The notes below the pieces were generated by a model. It was not told the origin of the DNA. It made no database searches and saw only the letters and a list, made by a program, of their open reading frames with translations. The translations under genes were made by a program, and so were the position numbers. This document shows, piece by piece, positions 28,387 through 36,345 of a stretch of 64,000 bases of DNA (its first letter is position 1; every line of letters starts with the position of its first letter). This DNA is from Rhodocyclus tenuis (lineage in GTDB: Bacteria; Pseudomonadota; Gammaproteobacteria; Burkholderiales; Rhodocyclaceae), in assembly GCF_014197755.1 (NCBI RefSeq), contig NZ_JACIGE010000004.1, positions 62,001 to 126,000 on the forward strand, given 5' to 3'.

Positions 28387-29106
28387 ATGAGCTGGCTGTC
28401 ACGCCTCTTCTCATCGCGTAAGTCGGCCGCGCAGCTCGATCTGGCAGAGGCACAGCAGCAGGCGCTGGCGGCGTGGCGGGCGCTGCCGGCGCCCGACCTG
28501 ACGCGCCCACATTACCAGACACGCTATATCGTCGTTGACGTCGAGTCGAGCGGGCTCGACATGAATCATGACCGGCTGATCTCGATCGGCGCCGTCGCCG
28601 TCGTCAACGGCGTGATCGACTTCCAGGACGTCTTCGAGACCATCCTGCGCCAGGACGAGGTAAGCACCACCGACAACATCCTCATTCATGGCATCGGCGG
28701 TTCGGCGCAGCGCGCAGGCATTGATCCGCCGGACGCCTTGCTCGCCTTCCTCAACTACTGCGCCAAGGCACCGCTGGTCGCTTATCACTCGGTCTTCGAC
28801 CAGACGATGATCGAGCGCGCGCTGCAGCGCTATCTCGGCGTTGCGCTGCAGGCGACGTGGATCGACCTTGCCTGGGTGATGCCCGACCTGTTCCGCGAAC
28901 GCATCGATGCCCAGGTCTCGCTCGACAACTGGCTCGAACTGTTCGCCATCGAGAACATCCAGCGGCACAACGCTGTTTCCGATGCGCTGGCAACGGCGAT
29001 GCTGCTGCAGGCCGCGATTTCGCGCGGTGGCGGGCGCGGCGCGAAGACACCGGCGAGTTTCGTCGATACCGAGAAATCGCGCCGCTGGATGCGTCGCTAC
29101 GGTTGA
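28387..29106 (+). CDS. DEDDh 3'-5' exonuclease (DnaQ/epsilon-like)
   Basis: Stand-alone 3'-5' exonuclease of 239 residues. The DEDDh residues are all visible: D and E in VVDVESSGLD (about residue 50), D in HSVFDQTMIERAL, and H plus D in RHNAVSDALATAMLL. An N-terminal helical extension of about 40 residues precedes the nuclease fold. It is not a DNA polymerase subunit in context. It lies 79 bases after the cNMP/CBS/DUF294 gene and 13 bases before the symporter gene, in the same operon-like run. GGAGG seven bases upstream of ATG 28387 gives a strong start. Whether it acts on DNA, RNA or a nucleotide-modified partner cannot be told. Confidence 0.92.
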   Translation: MSWLSRLFSSRKSAAQLDLAEAQQQALAAWRALPAPDLTRPHYQTRYIVVDVESSGLDMNHDRLISIGAVAVVNGVIDFQDVFETILRQDEVSTTDNILIHGIGGSAQRAGIDPPDALLAFLNYCAKAPLVAYHSVFDQTMIERALQRYLGVALQATWIDLAWVMPDLFRERIDAQVSLDNWLELFAIENIQRHNAVSDALATAMLLQAAISRGGGRGAKTPASFVDTEKSRRWMRRYG

Positions 29107-29119
29107 TCGGGACGACGCA

Positions 29120-31165
29120 ATGCGTGATGTGTTCGATGTGTCGATCCGCCTGCGCCGCTATTTCACGCTGTATACGGGCGTCTTTGTGGCGCTCGTACTG
29201 GTGCTCGGCGTTCTCGAGCATTTCGGTCTGCCGCCGCGCTGGATCGGCTATTCCTTCCTATTCCTGACGATCATCCTCTACGCGACGATCGGTGTACTGG
29301 CGCGCACCGCCAACGTGTCCGAGTATTACGTCGCCGGCCGGCGCATTCCGGCCATTTTCAACGGCATGGCGACCGGCGCCGACTGGATGAGTGCCGCCTC
29401 GTTCATGGGGCTGGCCGGCACGCTCTATCTTTCTGGCTATCAGGGGCTGGCCTACGTGATGGGCTGGACCGGCGGCTACGTCCTCGTCGCCCTGTTGCTG
29501 GCGCCCTACCTGCGCCGTTTCGGGCAGTACACGATTCCCGACTTCCTCGGCGAACGTTACGGCGGCAATGCGGCGCGGCTGGTCGGCGTTGCCGCCGTCG
29601 TGCTAGCATCTTTCGTTTACGTCGTCGCGCAGATCTACGGCGTCGGGCTGATCACCAGCCGTTTTGTCGGCCTGCAGTTCGAGGTTGGCGTCTTCGTCGG
29701 ACTCGCCGGCATTCTCGTCTGCTCATTCCTCGGCGGCATGCGTGCGGTGACCTGGACGCAGGTTGCGCAGTACGTGATCCTGATCGTCGCCTACATCGTG
29801 CCGGTGGCGATGCTGTCTTACAAGGCAACCGGCTTGCCCCTGCCGCAGTTCGTTTATGGCGAGGTGCTGGCCAAGGTTGAGGTGCTGGAGACGCGGCTGT
29901 TCGACGATCCGGCCGAACTCGAGGCACGGCGCCTCTATCGTGAGCGCGCCGACGCCATTTACGAGCGCATCCTCAATCTGCCCGATTCGCTGCATGAAGA
30001 ACGGCAGCGCCTGTCGCAGAAAATCAACGAGCTGAAGAACGGCGACGCGCGCATGCGCGACATCGTCGTTTACGAACGACAGCGCCGCGAACTGCCGCAG
30101 AACGCCGACGAGGCGCGCGATCGCTGGGATTCGGCGATGCACGTCGCCGCCGAGCGCGGTGCGACACCGACACATCATTCGACCGCCTATCCCGGCAATG
30201 ACGAGAGCGAGCGCAATCTGGCGCGCGTGAACTTCCTCGCGCTGGTGTTCTGCCTGATGCTCGGTACCGCCGCGCTGCCGCACGTGCTGATGCGCTACTA
30301 CACGACGCCGACGGTGCGCGAGGCGCGCAATTCGGTGTTCTGGTCGCTGTTCTTCATCCTGCTGCTTTACTTCACGGCGCCGGCCTACGCGGTTTTTGCC
30401 AAGTTCGAGATCTATTCGGGGGTGATCGGCAGCAGCATCGCCGAACTGCCGGCGTGGATCGCCGCCTGGAGCAAGGTTGGTCTGGTAGCGATCGAAGACA
30501 TCAACGGCGACGGCTTGCTGCAACTCGCCGAGCTGACGCTCAATCCCGACGTGATCGTTCTGGCAACGCCGGAAATCGCCGGCTTGCCCTACGTCATCTC
30601 CGGGCTGGTTGCCGCCGGTGCGCTGGCCGCTGCGCTGTCGACCGCCGACGGCCTGCTGCTGACCATTGCCGGCGCGCTGTCGCATGACGTCTATTACAAG
30701 ATCTACCGGCCGCAAGCGTCGACGCAATGGCGCTTGCTGGTGTCGAAAACCCTGCTGCTGGTCGTCGCCGTGCTCGGTGCGACGGTGGCGGCGCAGAAAC
30801 CCGCGAGCATCCTGTTCATGGTCTCGTGGGCGTTCTCGATCGCCGCTGCTGCCTTTTTTCCGGCGCTGGTCTGCGGTATTTTCTGGAAACGGGCGAACCG
30901 TGCCGGCGCGGTCAGCGGCATGCTCGTCGGCATGTTGCTGACGATCTACTATCTTGTTCGTGTGCAGTTCGATTCGATTCCCTGGCTCGGCATCCACGGC
31001 ATCGGCATGGCGCCCTGGTTCGGCATCCAGTCGGTATCGGCCGGTGTCTGGGGCGTTGCCGCCGGCTTTGTCACGATTGTCGTCGTCAGTCTGCTGACGC
31101 CGCCACCGGCGCGATCAATCCAGGAGTTTGTCGAGCAGGTGCGTTATCCACAGATGAGGGTCTGA
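29120..31165 (+). CDS. Large sodium:solute symporter (VC_2705/ActP-like), probable acetate permease
   Basis: Inner-membrane SSS-family symporter of 682 residues, about 130 longer than ActP. Core motifs: the N-terminal SEYYVAGRRIPAIFNGMATGADWMSA segment, the sodium-site helix GTLYLSGYQGLAYVMGWTGGY, RRFGQYTIPDFLGERYGG, and late in the protein LPYVISGLVAAGALAAALSTADGLLLTIAGALSHDVYYK. Two unusual parts stand out. One is a hydrophilic, coiled-coil-prone insertion at about 244-366. The other is an EF-hand-like loop DINGDGLLQLAE at 460-471. The ATG at 29120 is 13 bases after the exonuclease stop; a longer frame upstream overlaps that gene and is a shadow. The DUF4212 partner gene follows. Acetate or another short carboxylate is inferred from the acs neighbour. 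Confidence 0.93.
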   Translation: MRDVFDVSIRLRRYFTLYTGVFVALVLVLGVLEHFGLPPRWIGYSFLFLTIILYATIGVLARTANVSEYYVAGRRIPAIFNGMATGADWMSAASFMGLAGTLYLSGYQGLAYVMGWTGGYVLVALLLAPYLRRFGQYTIPDFLGERYGGNAARLVGVAAVVLASFVYVVAQIYGVGLITSRFVGLQFEVGVFVGLAGILVCSFLGGMRAVTWTQVAQYVILIVAYIVPVAMLSYKATGLPLPQFVYGEVLAKVEVLETRLFDDPAELEARRLYRERADAIYERILNLPDSLHEERQRLSQKINELKNGDARMRDIVVYERQRRELPQNADEARDRWDSAMHVAAERGATPTHHSTAYPGNDESERNLARVNFLALVFCLMLGTAALPHVLMRYYTTPTVREARNSVFWSLFFILLLYFTAPAYAVFAKFEIYSGVIGSSIAELPAWIAAWSKVGLVAIEDINGDGLLQLAELTLNPDVIVLATPEIAGLPYVISGLVAAGALAAALSTADGLLLTIAGALSHDVYYKIYRPQASTQWRLLVSKTLLLVVAVLGATVAAQKPASILFMVSWAFSIAAAAFFPALVCGIFWKRANRAGAVSGMLVGMLLTIYYLVRVQFDSIPWLGIHGIGMAPWFGIQSVSAGVWGVAAGFVTIVVVSLLTPPPARSIQEFVEQVRYPQMRV

Positions 31166-31236
31166 TTGCTTTGCATCCAGTCTTGCCATGGCGTTTTCCC
31201 GTTTTTCGGGTGCGGCGCCGGGGCGGAGAAATACAT

Positions 31237-31500
31237 ATGCCGTTGACGCGAAAACAGGAGGCTTACTGGCGCCGGAATCTGACGGTGAGCGCGGCCTTGC
31301 TGACGATCTGGTTTGTTGTGAGCTTCGTCGCCAGCTTTTTCGCGCGCGAGCTCAACGAGTTCACCGTGTTTGGTTTTCCGCTCGGTTTCTACATGGCGGC
31401 GCAGGGTTCCTTGATCATCTATGTTTTCATCGTCGGCTATTACGCGTACTGCATGAACCGCCTCGACCGGGAGTACGGTGTCGATGAGGAACACCGCTGA
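31237..31500 (+). CDS. DUF4212 small symporter subunit
   Basis: Small membrane protein of 87 residues with two hydrophobic helices (VSAALLTIWFVVSFVASFFA and FYMAAQGSLIIYVFIVGYYAYC). The family motifs RKQEAYWRRNLTVSAALL and FGFPLGFYMAAQGSL mark DUF4212 (TIGR03647), whose members are found next to VC_2705-type symporters and are thought to be their small subunit. GGAG eight bases before ATG 31237 supports the start. It lies 71 bases after the large symporter gene. In many genomes the small gene precedes the large one, so the order here is worth noting. Function as a partner is inferred from the family. Confidence 0.9.
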   Translation: MPLTRKQEAYWRRNLTVSAALLTIWFVVSFVASFFARELNEFTVFGFPLGFYMAAQGSLIIYVFIVGYYAYCMNRLDREYGVDEEHR

Positions 31501-31511
31501 AAATCCGCACC

Positions 31512-31811
31512 ATGCACCTCGAAATTTTTCTGCTCGGGATCCTGCGCGCGCTGGTCGAAGTGGCCGTGCTGTCGCTGCTCGCGCAGGGAGTCGTCGGCCT
31601 GCTTGCCGGCACTGCGCGCCACGACAACCCCGTTTATCGCGTTTTCGCGATCATTACCCGGCCGGCGCTCGGCGCGATCCGTTTCCTCACGCCGCGCCTG
31701 ATACGTGACGAGCATGTTCCGCTGCTCGCGTTCTTTCTGCTCTTCTGTCTGTGGATACTGCTCGCCTACCTGAAACGCACGCTGTGCCTTGCCAACGGGC
31801 TGATCTGCTGA
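31512..31811 (+). CDS. Small membrane protein, YggT-like pattern
   Basis: Unrecognised 99-residue membrane protein. It has two hydrophobic helices (about 8-32 and 66-86) joined by a basic segment with DNPVYRVFAIITRPALGAIRFLTPR, which resembles the NPxxR..xxPxxxxR pattern of YggT proteins; the match is loose. It starts 11 bases after the DUF4212 stop and is probably the last gene of the acetate-module run. No clear ribosome site is seen. It could also be an unrelated small membrane protein. Confidence 0.7.
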   Translation: MHLEIFLLGILRALVEVAVLSLLAQGVVGLLAGTARHDNPVYRVFAIITRPALGAIRFLTPRLIRDEHVPLLAFFLLFCLWILLAYLKRTLCLANGLIC

Positions 31812-31827
31812 GCTTGCCCCGGCCGGC

Positions 31828-31856
31828 GCGACATTCAGGCCGGCCTGCGTTAGAAT
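31828..31856 (+). promoter_or_regulatory. Promoter before surE
   Basis: GCGACA (four of six bases of the -35), a 17-base spacer and TAGAAT (five of six of the -10), ending 49 bases before the surE ATG. A GC-rich hairpin-like stretch followed by eight T stands between promoter and gene and could attenuate transcription. Confidence 0.5.
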
Positions 31857-31904
31857 CAGCGAGTCGCTCGTCCGCGTTCGCGGCGGGCTTTTTTTTGGGC
31901 TGAC

Positions 31905-32648
31905 ATGCGCATTCTGCTGAGCAACGACGACGGTTATTTCGCGCCGGGGATCGAGCATCTGGCGCGCGCACTGCGCGATCTGGCCGACATCACCGTCGTT
32001 GCTCCCGAGCGCGACCGCAGCGGCGCCAGCAATTCGCTGACGCTCGATCGTCCCCTATCGCTGCGCCGCGCCGCCAACGGCTTCTATTTCGTCAACGGCA
32101 CGCCGACCGACTGCGTACACCTCGCCGTCACCGGCATGCTCGACGAACTGCCCGATATGGTCATCTCCGGCATCAATCACGGCGCCAATATGGGCGACGA
32201 CACCATCTATTCGGGGACGGTGGCGGCGGCGACCGAAGGCTATCTGCTCGGCGTGCCGTCGCTGGCCATTTCTCTTGCCAGTCGCCACTGCGAGCACTTT
32301 GCGACGGCGGCGCAGGTGGCGCGGGAGATCGTCGCCGATCTGCTGCAACGCCCCTTTGCCGAGCCGATGCTGCTCAACGTGAACGTCCCCGACCTGCCTT
32401 ACGCCGAACTGCGCGGTCGCGTCGTCACCCGCCTCGGCAAGCGGCACAAGGCCGAACCGGTGGTGCGCATGCAGACGCCGCGCGACGAGACGGTGTATTG
32501 GGTCGGCGCTGCCGGCGAAGCGCAGGATGCCGGCGAGGGTACCGACTTTCATGCCGTGCGCCAGCAGCGGGTTTCGATGACGCCGCTGCAGATCGATCTG
32601 ACACATAACGCGCAACTGGCGAGCCTGCGCGACTGGATGGGCGAGTGA
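31905..32648 (+). CDS. surE: 5'/3'-nucleotidase SurE
   Basis: Metal-dependent nucleoside monophosphatase acting on 5'- and 3'-nucleotides, usually linked to stationary-phase stress survival. The 247 residues match the family. The N-terminal [22 protein letters not shown] holds the metal-binding DD pair. [26 protein letters not shown] and the [22 protein letters not shown] metal/active-site loop are intact. It is the first gene of surE-pcm-nlpD-rpoS, a conserved proteobacterial stress cluster, and its stop overlaps the pcm start by four bases (GTGA). Confidence 0.98.
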   Translation: MRILLSNDDGYFAPGIEHLARALRDLADITVVAPERDRSGASNSLTLDRPLSLRRAANGFYFVNGTPTDCVHLAVTGMLDELPDMVISGINHGANMGDDTIYSGTVAAATEGYLLGVPSLAISLASRHCEHFATAAQVAREIVADLLQRPFAEPMLLNVNVPDLPYAELRGRVVTRLGKRHKAEPVVRMQTPRDETVYWVGAAGEAQDAGEGTDFHAVRQQRVSMTPLQIDLTHNAQLASLRDWMGE

Positions 32649-33301
32649 ATACCGCGGTCGGTATCGGCATGACCTCGGCGCGAACGCGTGCACGCATGAT
32701 TGACCGCCTGCGCGAACGCGGCATCCGTGACGAGCGCGTGCTCGCCGCGCTGGCCGCCGTGCCGCGCCACCTCTTCGTCGAAGAGGCGCTGGCCTCGCGC
32801 GCCTACGAAGATACCGCGCTGCCGCTCGGTAGCTCGCAGACGATTTCGCAACCTTATGTTGTCGCGCGCATGATCGAAATCCTGCGCGCCGGCGGCCGCG
32901 AACTGGGCAAGACGCTGGAAATCGGTGCCGGCTGTGGTTATCAGGCGAGCGTGCTGGCGGAACTGGCCGATGAGGTCTATGCCGTCGAACGCATCGGCGT
33001 GCTGGTCGAGCGCGCGCGCCTGAATCTGCGCCGCGCCGGGCAGCTCAAGGTGCGTCTGCAGTATGCCGATGGCCAGTTCGGGCTGCCCGAAGCAGCGCCC
33101 TTCGATACCATCATCCTGGCTGCGGCGACGCCGCAACTGCCGCCAGCGCTCTTGTCGCAACTGGCGCCGGGCGGCAGAATGATCCTGCCGCTGGGGGCCA
33201 GCGAGCAACATTTGTCATTGATCGAACGGCGTCCCGAAGGCTTTGTCGAAAGTCGTCTGGACGATGTCCGTTTTGTTCCGTTGCGTCAGGGAGTCGAATG
33301 A
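32645..33301 (+). CDS. pcm: Protein-L-isoaspartate O-methyltransferase
   Basis: Repairs isoaspartyl residues in aged proteins using S-adenosylmethionine. The 218 residues match the family. The SAM-binding motif [28 protein letters not shown], the upstream [19 protein letters not shown] substrate loop and [12 protein letters not shown] are present. The start is a GTG at 32645 that overlaps the surE stop by four bases, and its own stop overlaps the nlpD ATG by four bases, so the three genes are translationally coupled. An ATG at residue 9 is a possible alternative start. Confidence 0.97.
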   Translation: MNTAVGIGMTSARTRARMIDRLRERGIRDERVLAALAAVPRHLFVEEALASRAYEDTALPLGSSQTISQPYVVARMIEILRAGGRELGKTLEIGAGCGYQASVLAELADEVYAVERIGVLVERARLNLRRAGQLKVRLQYADGQFGLPEAAPFDTIILAAATPQLPPALLSQLAPGGRMILPLGASEQHLSLIERRPEGFVESRLDDVRFVPLRQGVE

Positions 33302-34236
33302 ATCCGCAACCCCGTCGTCGCCTGCCGAGCCTTGTTGCGGCTGCCGTGGCGACCCTGCTTCTCGCCGCCTGCGTCAGCAAGACGCCGGCGCCTGTGGTCG
33401 AACGCGCTACGCCGACGGCGAGTGCTGCCGCAGCCGTCGCCGTGATTCCGGCCAAGGACCTGTACACCGTCAAGAAGGGCGACACGCTGTACAGCATTGC
33501 GCTCGACAATGGTCTCGACTACCGGGAGCTGGCCGGCTGGAACGGCATCGACAATCCGCACCGCATCCTGATCGGCCAGCAACTTCGCGTCAAAGCGCCG
33601 GCGGCAGCTGACGGTGGATCGTCGGAAGTGGCGCAGGCCAGACCGATAACGTCGGCGCAGATTGTCGAAAAGCCGGTGTTGGCCGGCAATACGGAAATGC
33701 TCAAGCGCGAGCCGAAGGCCGGCAAGGAGGCCTACTCGGAGCACGCCTTGGCGCAGGCGCAGGGACAGCCGCCCGTGAAAACCGTCGAGCCGGCGCCCGC
33801 TGCCACGCTTGCTCCGGCCGCTGCCGCGAGTGCCCCGCCGGCCAAGCCGGCCGAAGCGCTGGGTCCCGACGAGATCGTCTGGTTGTGGCCGGCTGGCGGC
33901 AAGGTGATCGCGACTTTCAGCGAGGGCGCAAACAAGGGCGTCGATATCGCCGGCAAGTCAGGCGAAGCGATTCTCGCCGCCGGTGACGGCAAGGTTGTCT
34001 ACAGCGGCTCCGGCCTGCGCGGTTACGGCAAGCTGGTGATCGTCAAACACAACGGCACTTACCTTTCGGCCTACGCGCATAACCGCAATGTCCTGGTCAA
34101 GGAAGGGCAAGCGGTGAGCAAGGGGCAGAAGATCGCCGAGATGGGCGACAGCGACGCCGATCAGGTCAAGCTGCACTTCGAGATCCGGCGTCAGGGCAAG
34201 CCGGTCGATCCCTTGAAGTACCTGCCACCACGCTGA
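33298..34236 (+). CDS. nlpD: NlpD-type murein hydrolase activator lipoprotein (LysM + degenerate LytM)
   Basis: Envelope lipoprotein of 312 residues that activates amidase-driven septal peptidoglycan splitting. It has a signal peptide with a lipobox (LLLAAC, cleavage before Cys 22), a LysM domain at about 57-103 ([18 protein letters not shown]), an Ala/Pro linker, and a C-terminal LytM/M23 domain (about 195-310). The zinc ligands of active M23 enzymes are changed: NKGVDIAG replaces the HxGxD-type motif and KLHFEI replaces the HxH motif, exactly as in E. coli NlpD, so it should be an activator and not an enzyme. ATG 33298 overlaps the pcm stop; rpoS starts two bases after its stop. Confidence 0.96.
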   Translation: MNPQPRRRLPSLVAAAVATLLLAACVSKTPAPVVERATPTASAAAAVAVIPAKDLYTVKKGDTLYSIALDNGLDYRELAGWNGIDNPHRILIGQQLRVKAPAAADGGSSEVAQARPITSAQIVEKPVLAGNTEMLKREPKAGKEAYSEHALAQAQGQPPVKTVEPAPAATLAPAAAASAPPAKPAEALGPDEIVWLWPAGGKVIATFSEGANKGVDIAGKSGEAILAAGDGKVVYSGSGLRGYGKLVIVKHNGTYLSAYAHNRNVLVKEGQAVSKGQKIAEMGDSDADQVKLHFEIRRQGKPVDPLKYLPPR

Positions 34237-34238
34237 CG

Positions 34239-35228
34239 ATGGAAGATCCGCGCGACGCCGCCGAAGACGATACTCCCTTGCTGGAGTCGGAGGCGGACGG
34301 CGCGCTGGATGCAGTTTTTGCCGGTGACGAGCCTGAGCTGCCGCTCGATGGCGCCAAGCCCGAACCCAATGGCGGTCTGGCGACGGCCGAAGTCGAGCTG
34401 CTCAACGACGTCACACTGATCTACCTCAACGCGATCGGCGCCAAGCCGCTGCTGTCGCCGGCCGAGGAGCTCGCCTGCGCGCGGCGTGCCCACGCCGGCG
34501 AATTCGCTGCACGGCAGACGATGATCGAGCGCAACCTGCGTCTCGTCGCCAACATTGCCAAGCGCTATCTCAACCGTGGACTGCCGCTGCTCGATCTGAT
34601 CGAGGAAGGCAACATCGGCCTCATCCACGCGCTGGAGAAGTTCGATCCGGAACGTGGTTTCCGTTTCTCGACCTACGCCACCTGGTGGATCCGCCAGAAC
34701 ATCGAGCGCGCGATCATGAACCAGTCGCGCACCATTCGCCTGCCGGTGCATGTGGTCAAGGAGCTCAACGTCGTGCTGCGTGCGGTGCGCCGGCTAGAGG
34801 CCATTTACGGGCGCGATGTCGGCATTGAGCGCATCGCGGCGCAGATCGACCGCCCGGTCGAGGAAGTGCGGCGGGCGCTGGCGCTCAACGAGCATGTCGC
34901 CTCGCTCGACGCGCCGCTCGATTTCGACGGCGAACACAGCATCGTCGATGCCGTCGCCGACGAGAATTCGCCTGACCCCGAAGACATCCTGCGTTCGGCC
35001 GAGATCGGTGGCCTGCTTGATCGCTGGGTCGGCCAGCTCGACGAACGCCATCGCGCGGTGATCGAGCGGCGTTATGGACTGGGCGGAATCGACGTGAGTA
35101 CGCTGGAGACGATCGCTGCCGAGCTCAAGCTGACACGCGAGCGCGTCCGCCAGATCCAGATCGAAGCGCTCGACCAGCTGCGGCGCATGATCAAGCGCGC
35201 CGGTCTCGGGCCGGACAGTCTGCTCTGA
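34239..35228 (+). CDS. rpoS: RNA polymerase sigma factor RpoS
   Basis: Stationary-phase and general stress sigma factor of 329 residues, the family length. After an acidic N-terminal region, sigma region 1.2 ([35 protein letters not shown]) leads into region 2. That region contains the core-binding and -10 recognition helix ([64 protein letters not shown], here about residues 91-155). Region 3 follows, and region 4.2 ends with [22 protein letters not shown]. It is the last gene of surE-pcm-nlpD-rpoS. In relatives a promoter inside nlpD drives rpoS; I did not locate one with confidence. Confidence 0.98.
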   Translation: MEDPRDAAEDDTPLLESEADGALDAVFAGDEPELPLDGAKPEPNGGLATAEVELLNDVTLIYLNAIGAKPLLSPAEELACARRAHAGEFAARQTMIERNLRLVANIAKRYLNRGLPLLDLIEEGNIGLIHALEKFDPERGFRFSTYATWWIRQNIERAIMNQSRTIRLPVHVVKELNVVLRAVRRLEAIYGRDVGIERIAAQIDRPVEEVRRALALNEHVASLDAPLDFDGEHSIVDAVADENSPDPEDILRSAEIGGLLDRWVGQLDERHRAVIERRYGLGGIDVSTLETIAAELKLTRERVRQIQIEALDQLRRMIKRAGLGPDSLL

Positions 35229-35244
35229 GCGAACGGGGCCGGCT

Positions 35245-36345
35245 TCAGCGTTCGCTGGCTGGCAGCAGTGGCGCGTTTGCCGCGCGCAAGGCTTCCGCCA
35301 GCTGGAAGACCGCCATCGCATAGAAACTCGAGCGGTTGTAGCGCGTGATCACCCAGAAGTTGTCGAAAGCTGCCCAGTACTCGGTCGCCTCGTCGGGCGT
35401 CACCAGCTCGACCAGCGCTGCCGGGCGCATCTCGTTGCCGCTCACGGTGGTGAGAATTCCCCGGTGCGCCAGTTCGGCGAGCGTCAGCGTCGGCTTGATT
35501 CCCGCCGCAAGCAGGGGCGCCGGGTCGCCTTCGACCAGCGCCGGCAACGCCACTGGCGCAGCGGCTTGCCAGCCATGGATCGCAAGATAGCGGGCGACGC
35601 TGCCGATGGCGTCGGCCGGGCTGTGCGCCAGATCGATACGCCGGTCACCGTCGTAATCGATGGCGAAGCGCCGGATGCTGCTCGGCATGAACTGCGCAAT
35701 GCCGCCGGCGCCGGCGTAGGAGCCGCGCAGCGTGAGCGGATCGGCGCCGGCGTCGCGTGCGTTCACGAGCAGGGCGGCGAGTTCGTCACGAAAGAAGGCG
35801 GCACGCGGCGGGTAGTGGAAGGCGAGCGTCGCCAGCGCTTCGAACAGTCCGAAGCGGCCGGTGTTGGTGCCGTATTCGGTTTCGACGCCGATGATCGCGA
35901 CGACGATCTCCGGCGGGACACCGTAGTCGGCTTCGGCGCGGCGCAGGCTCACGGCGTTTTCCTGCCAGAAACGCAGTCCGCCGTCGATGCGTCGGGCGTT
36001 CACGAAACGCGCCCGGTAGCGCTGCCAGGAGCGCTGCTGCTCTGGCGCTGCCGCCGGTGCGATGGCGCGCAGCACCTGCTCGTTCGGATGAATCGAAGCG
36101 AACAAGCGCTGCAACTCTTCGCTGTCGAAGCCGTGCTGCGCATGCATGTCGGCGATAAAGGCGGCGACGGCGGTTTCGGCGCCGAAGGGGACATTGCTGC
36201 GGTGGGCAGGCGCCTGATGCGCTTTGGCGATGTGGCGGGAGTGCGCTGCTGACGGTCTGTGCTGCTGACTGCTGGCGTCGGCGCTGTTGGCGAAGGCGAA
36301 CAGAACGGCGTAGCTAGCAGCGAGAATCGGGGCGTGCAGTTTCAA
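35245..36345 (-). CDS. mltB: Lytic murein transglycosylase B
   Basis: Periplasmic lytic transglycosylase that cleaves the glycan strand of peptidoglycan, 366 residues. The N terminus is a signal peptide (KLHAPILAASYAVLFAFANSADA). The catalytic Glu lies in VVAIIGVETEYGTNTGRFGLF. The SLT_2-type motifs GAGGIAQFMPSSIRRFAIDYDGDRRIDL and YNRSSFYAMAVFQLAEAL follow. I chose a TTG start at 36345: GGAGA lies six bases before it, it gives a clean signal peptide, and TTGA overlaps the stop of the transglutaminase gene. A frame extension to 36399 would bury the signal peptide. It is convergent with rpoS (16 bases between) and is the last gene of moxR-DUF58-tgpA-mltB. Confidence 0.93.
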   Translation of the reverse strand: MKLHAPILAASYAVLFAFANSADASSQQHRPSAAHSRHIAKAHQAPAHRSNVPFGAETAVAAFIADMHAQHGFDSEELQRLFASIHPNEQVLRAIAPAAAPEQQRSWQRYRARFVNARRIDGGLRFWQENAVSLRRAEADYGVPPEIVVAIIGVETEYGTNTGRFGLFEALATLAFHYPPRAAFFRDELAALLVNARDAGADPLTLRGSYAGAGGIAQFMPSSIRRFAIDYDGDRRIDLAHSPADAIGSVARYLAIHGWQAAAPVALPALVEGDPAPLLAAGIKPTLTLAELAHRGILTTVSGNEMRPAALVELVTPDEATEYWAAFDNFWVITRYNRSSFYAMAVFQLAEALRAANAPLLPASER

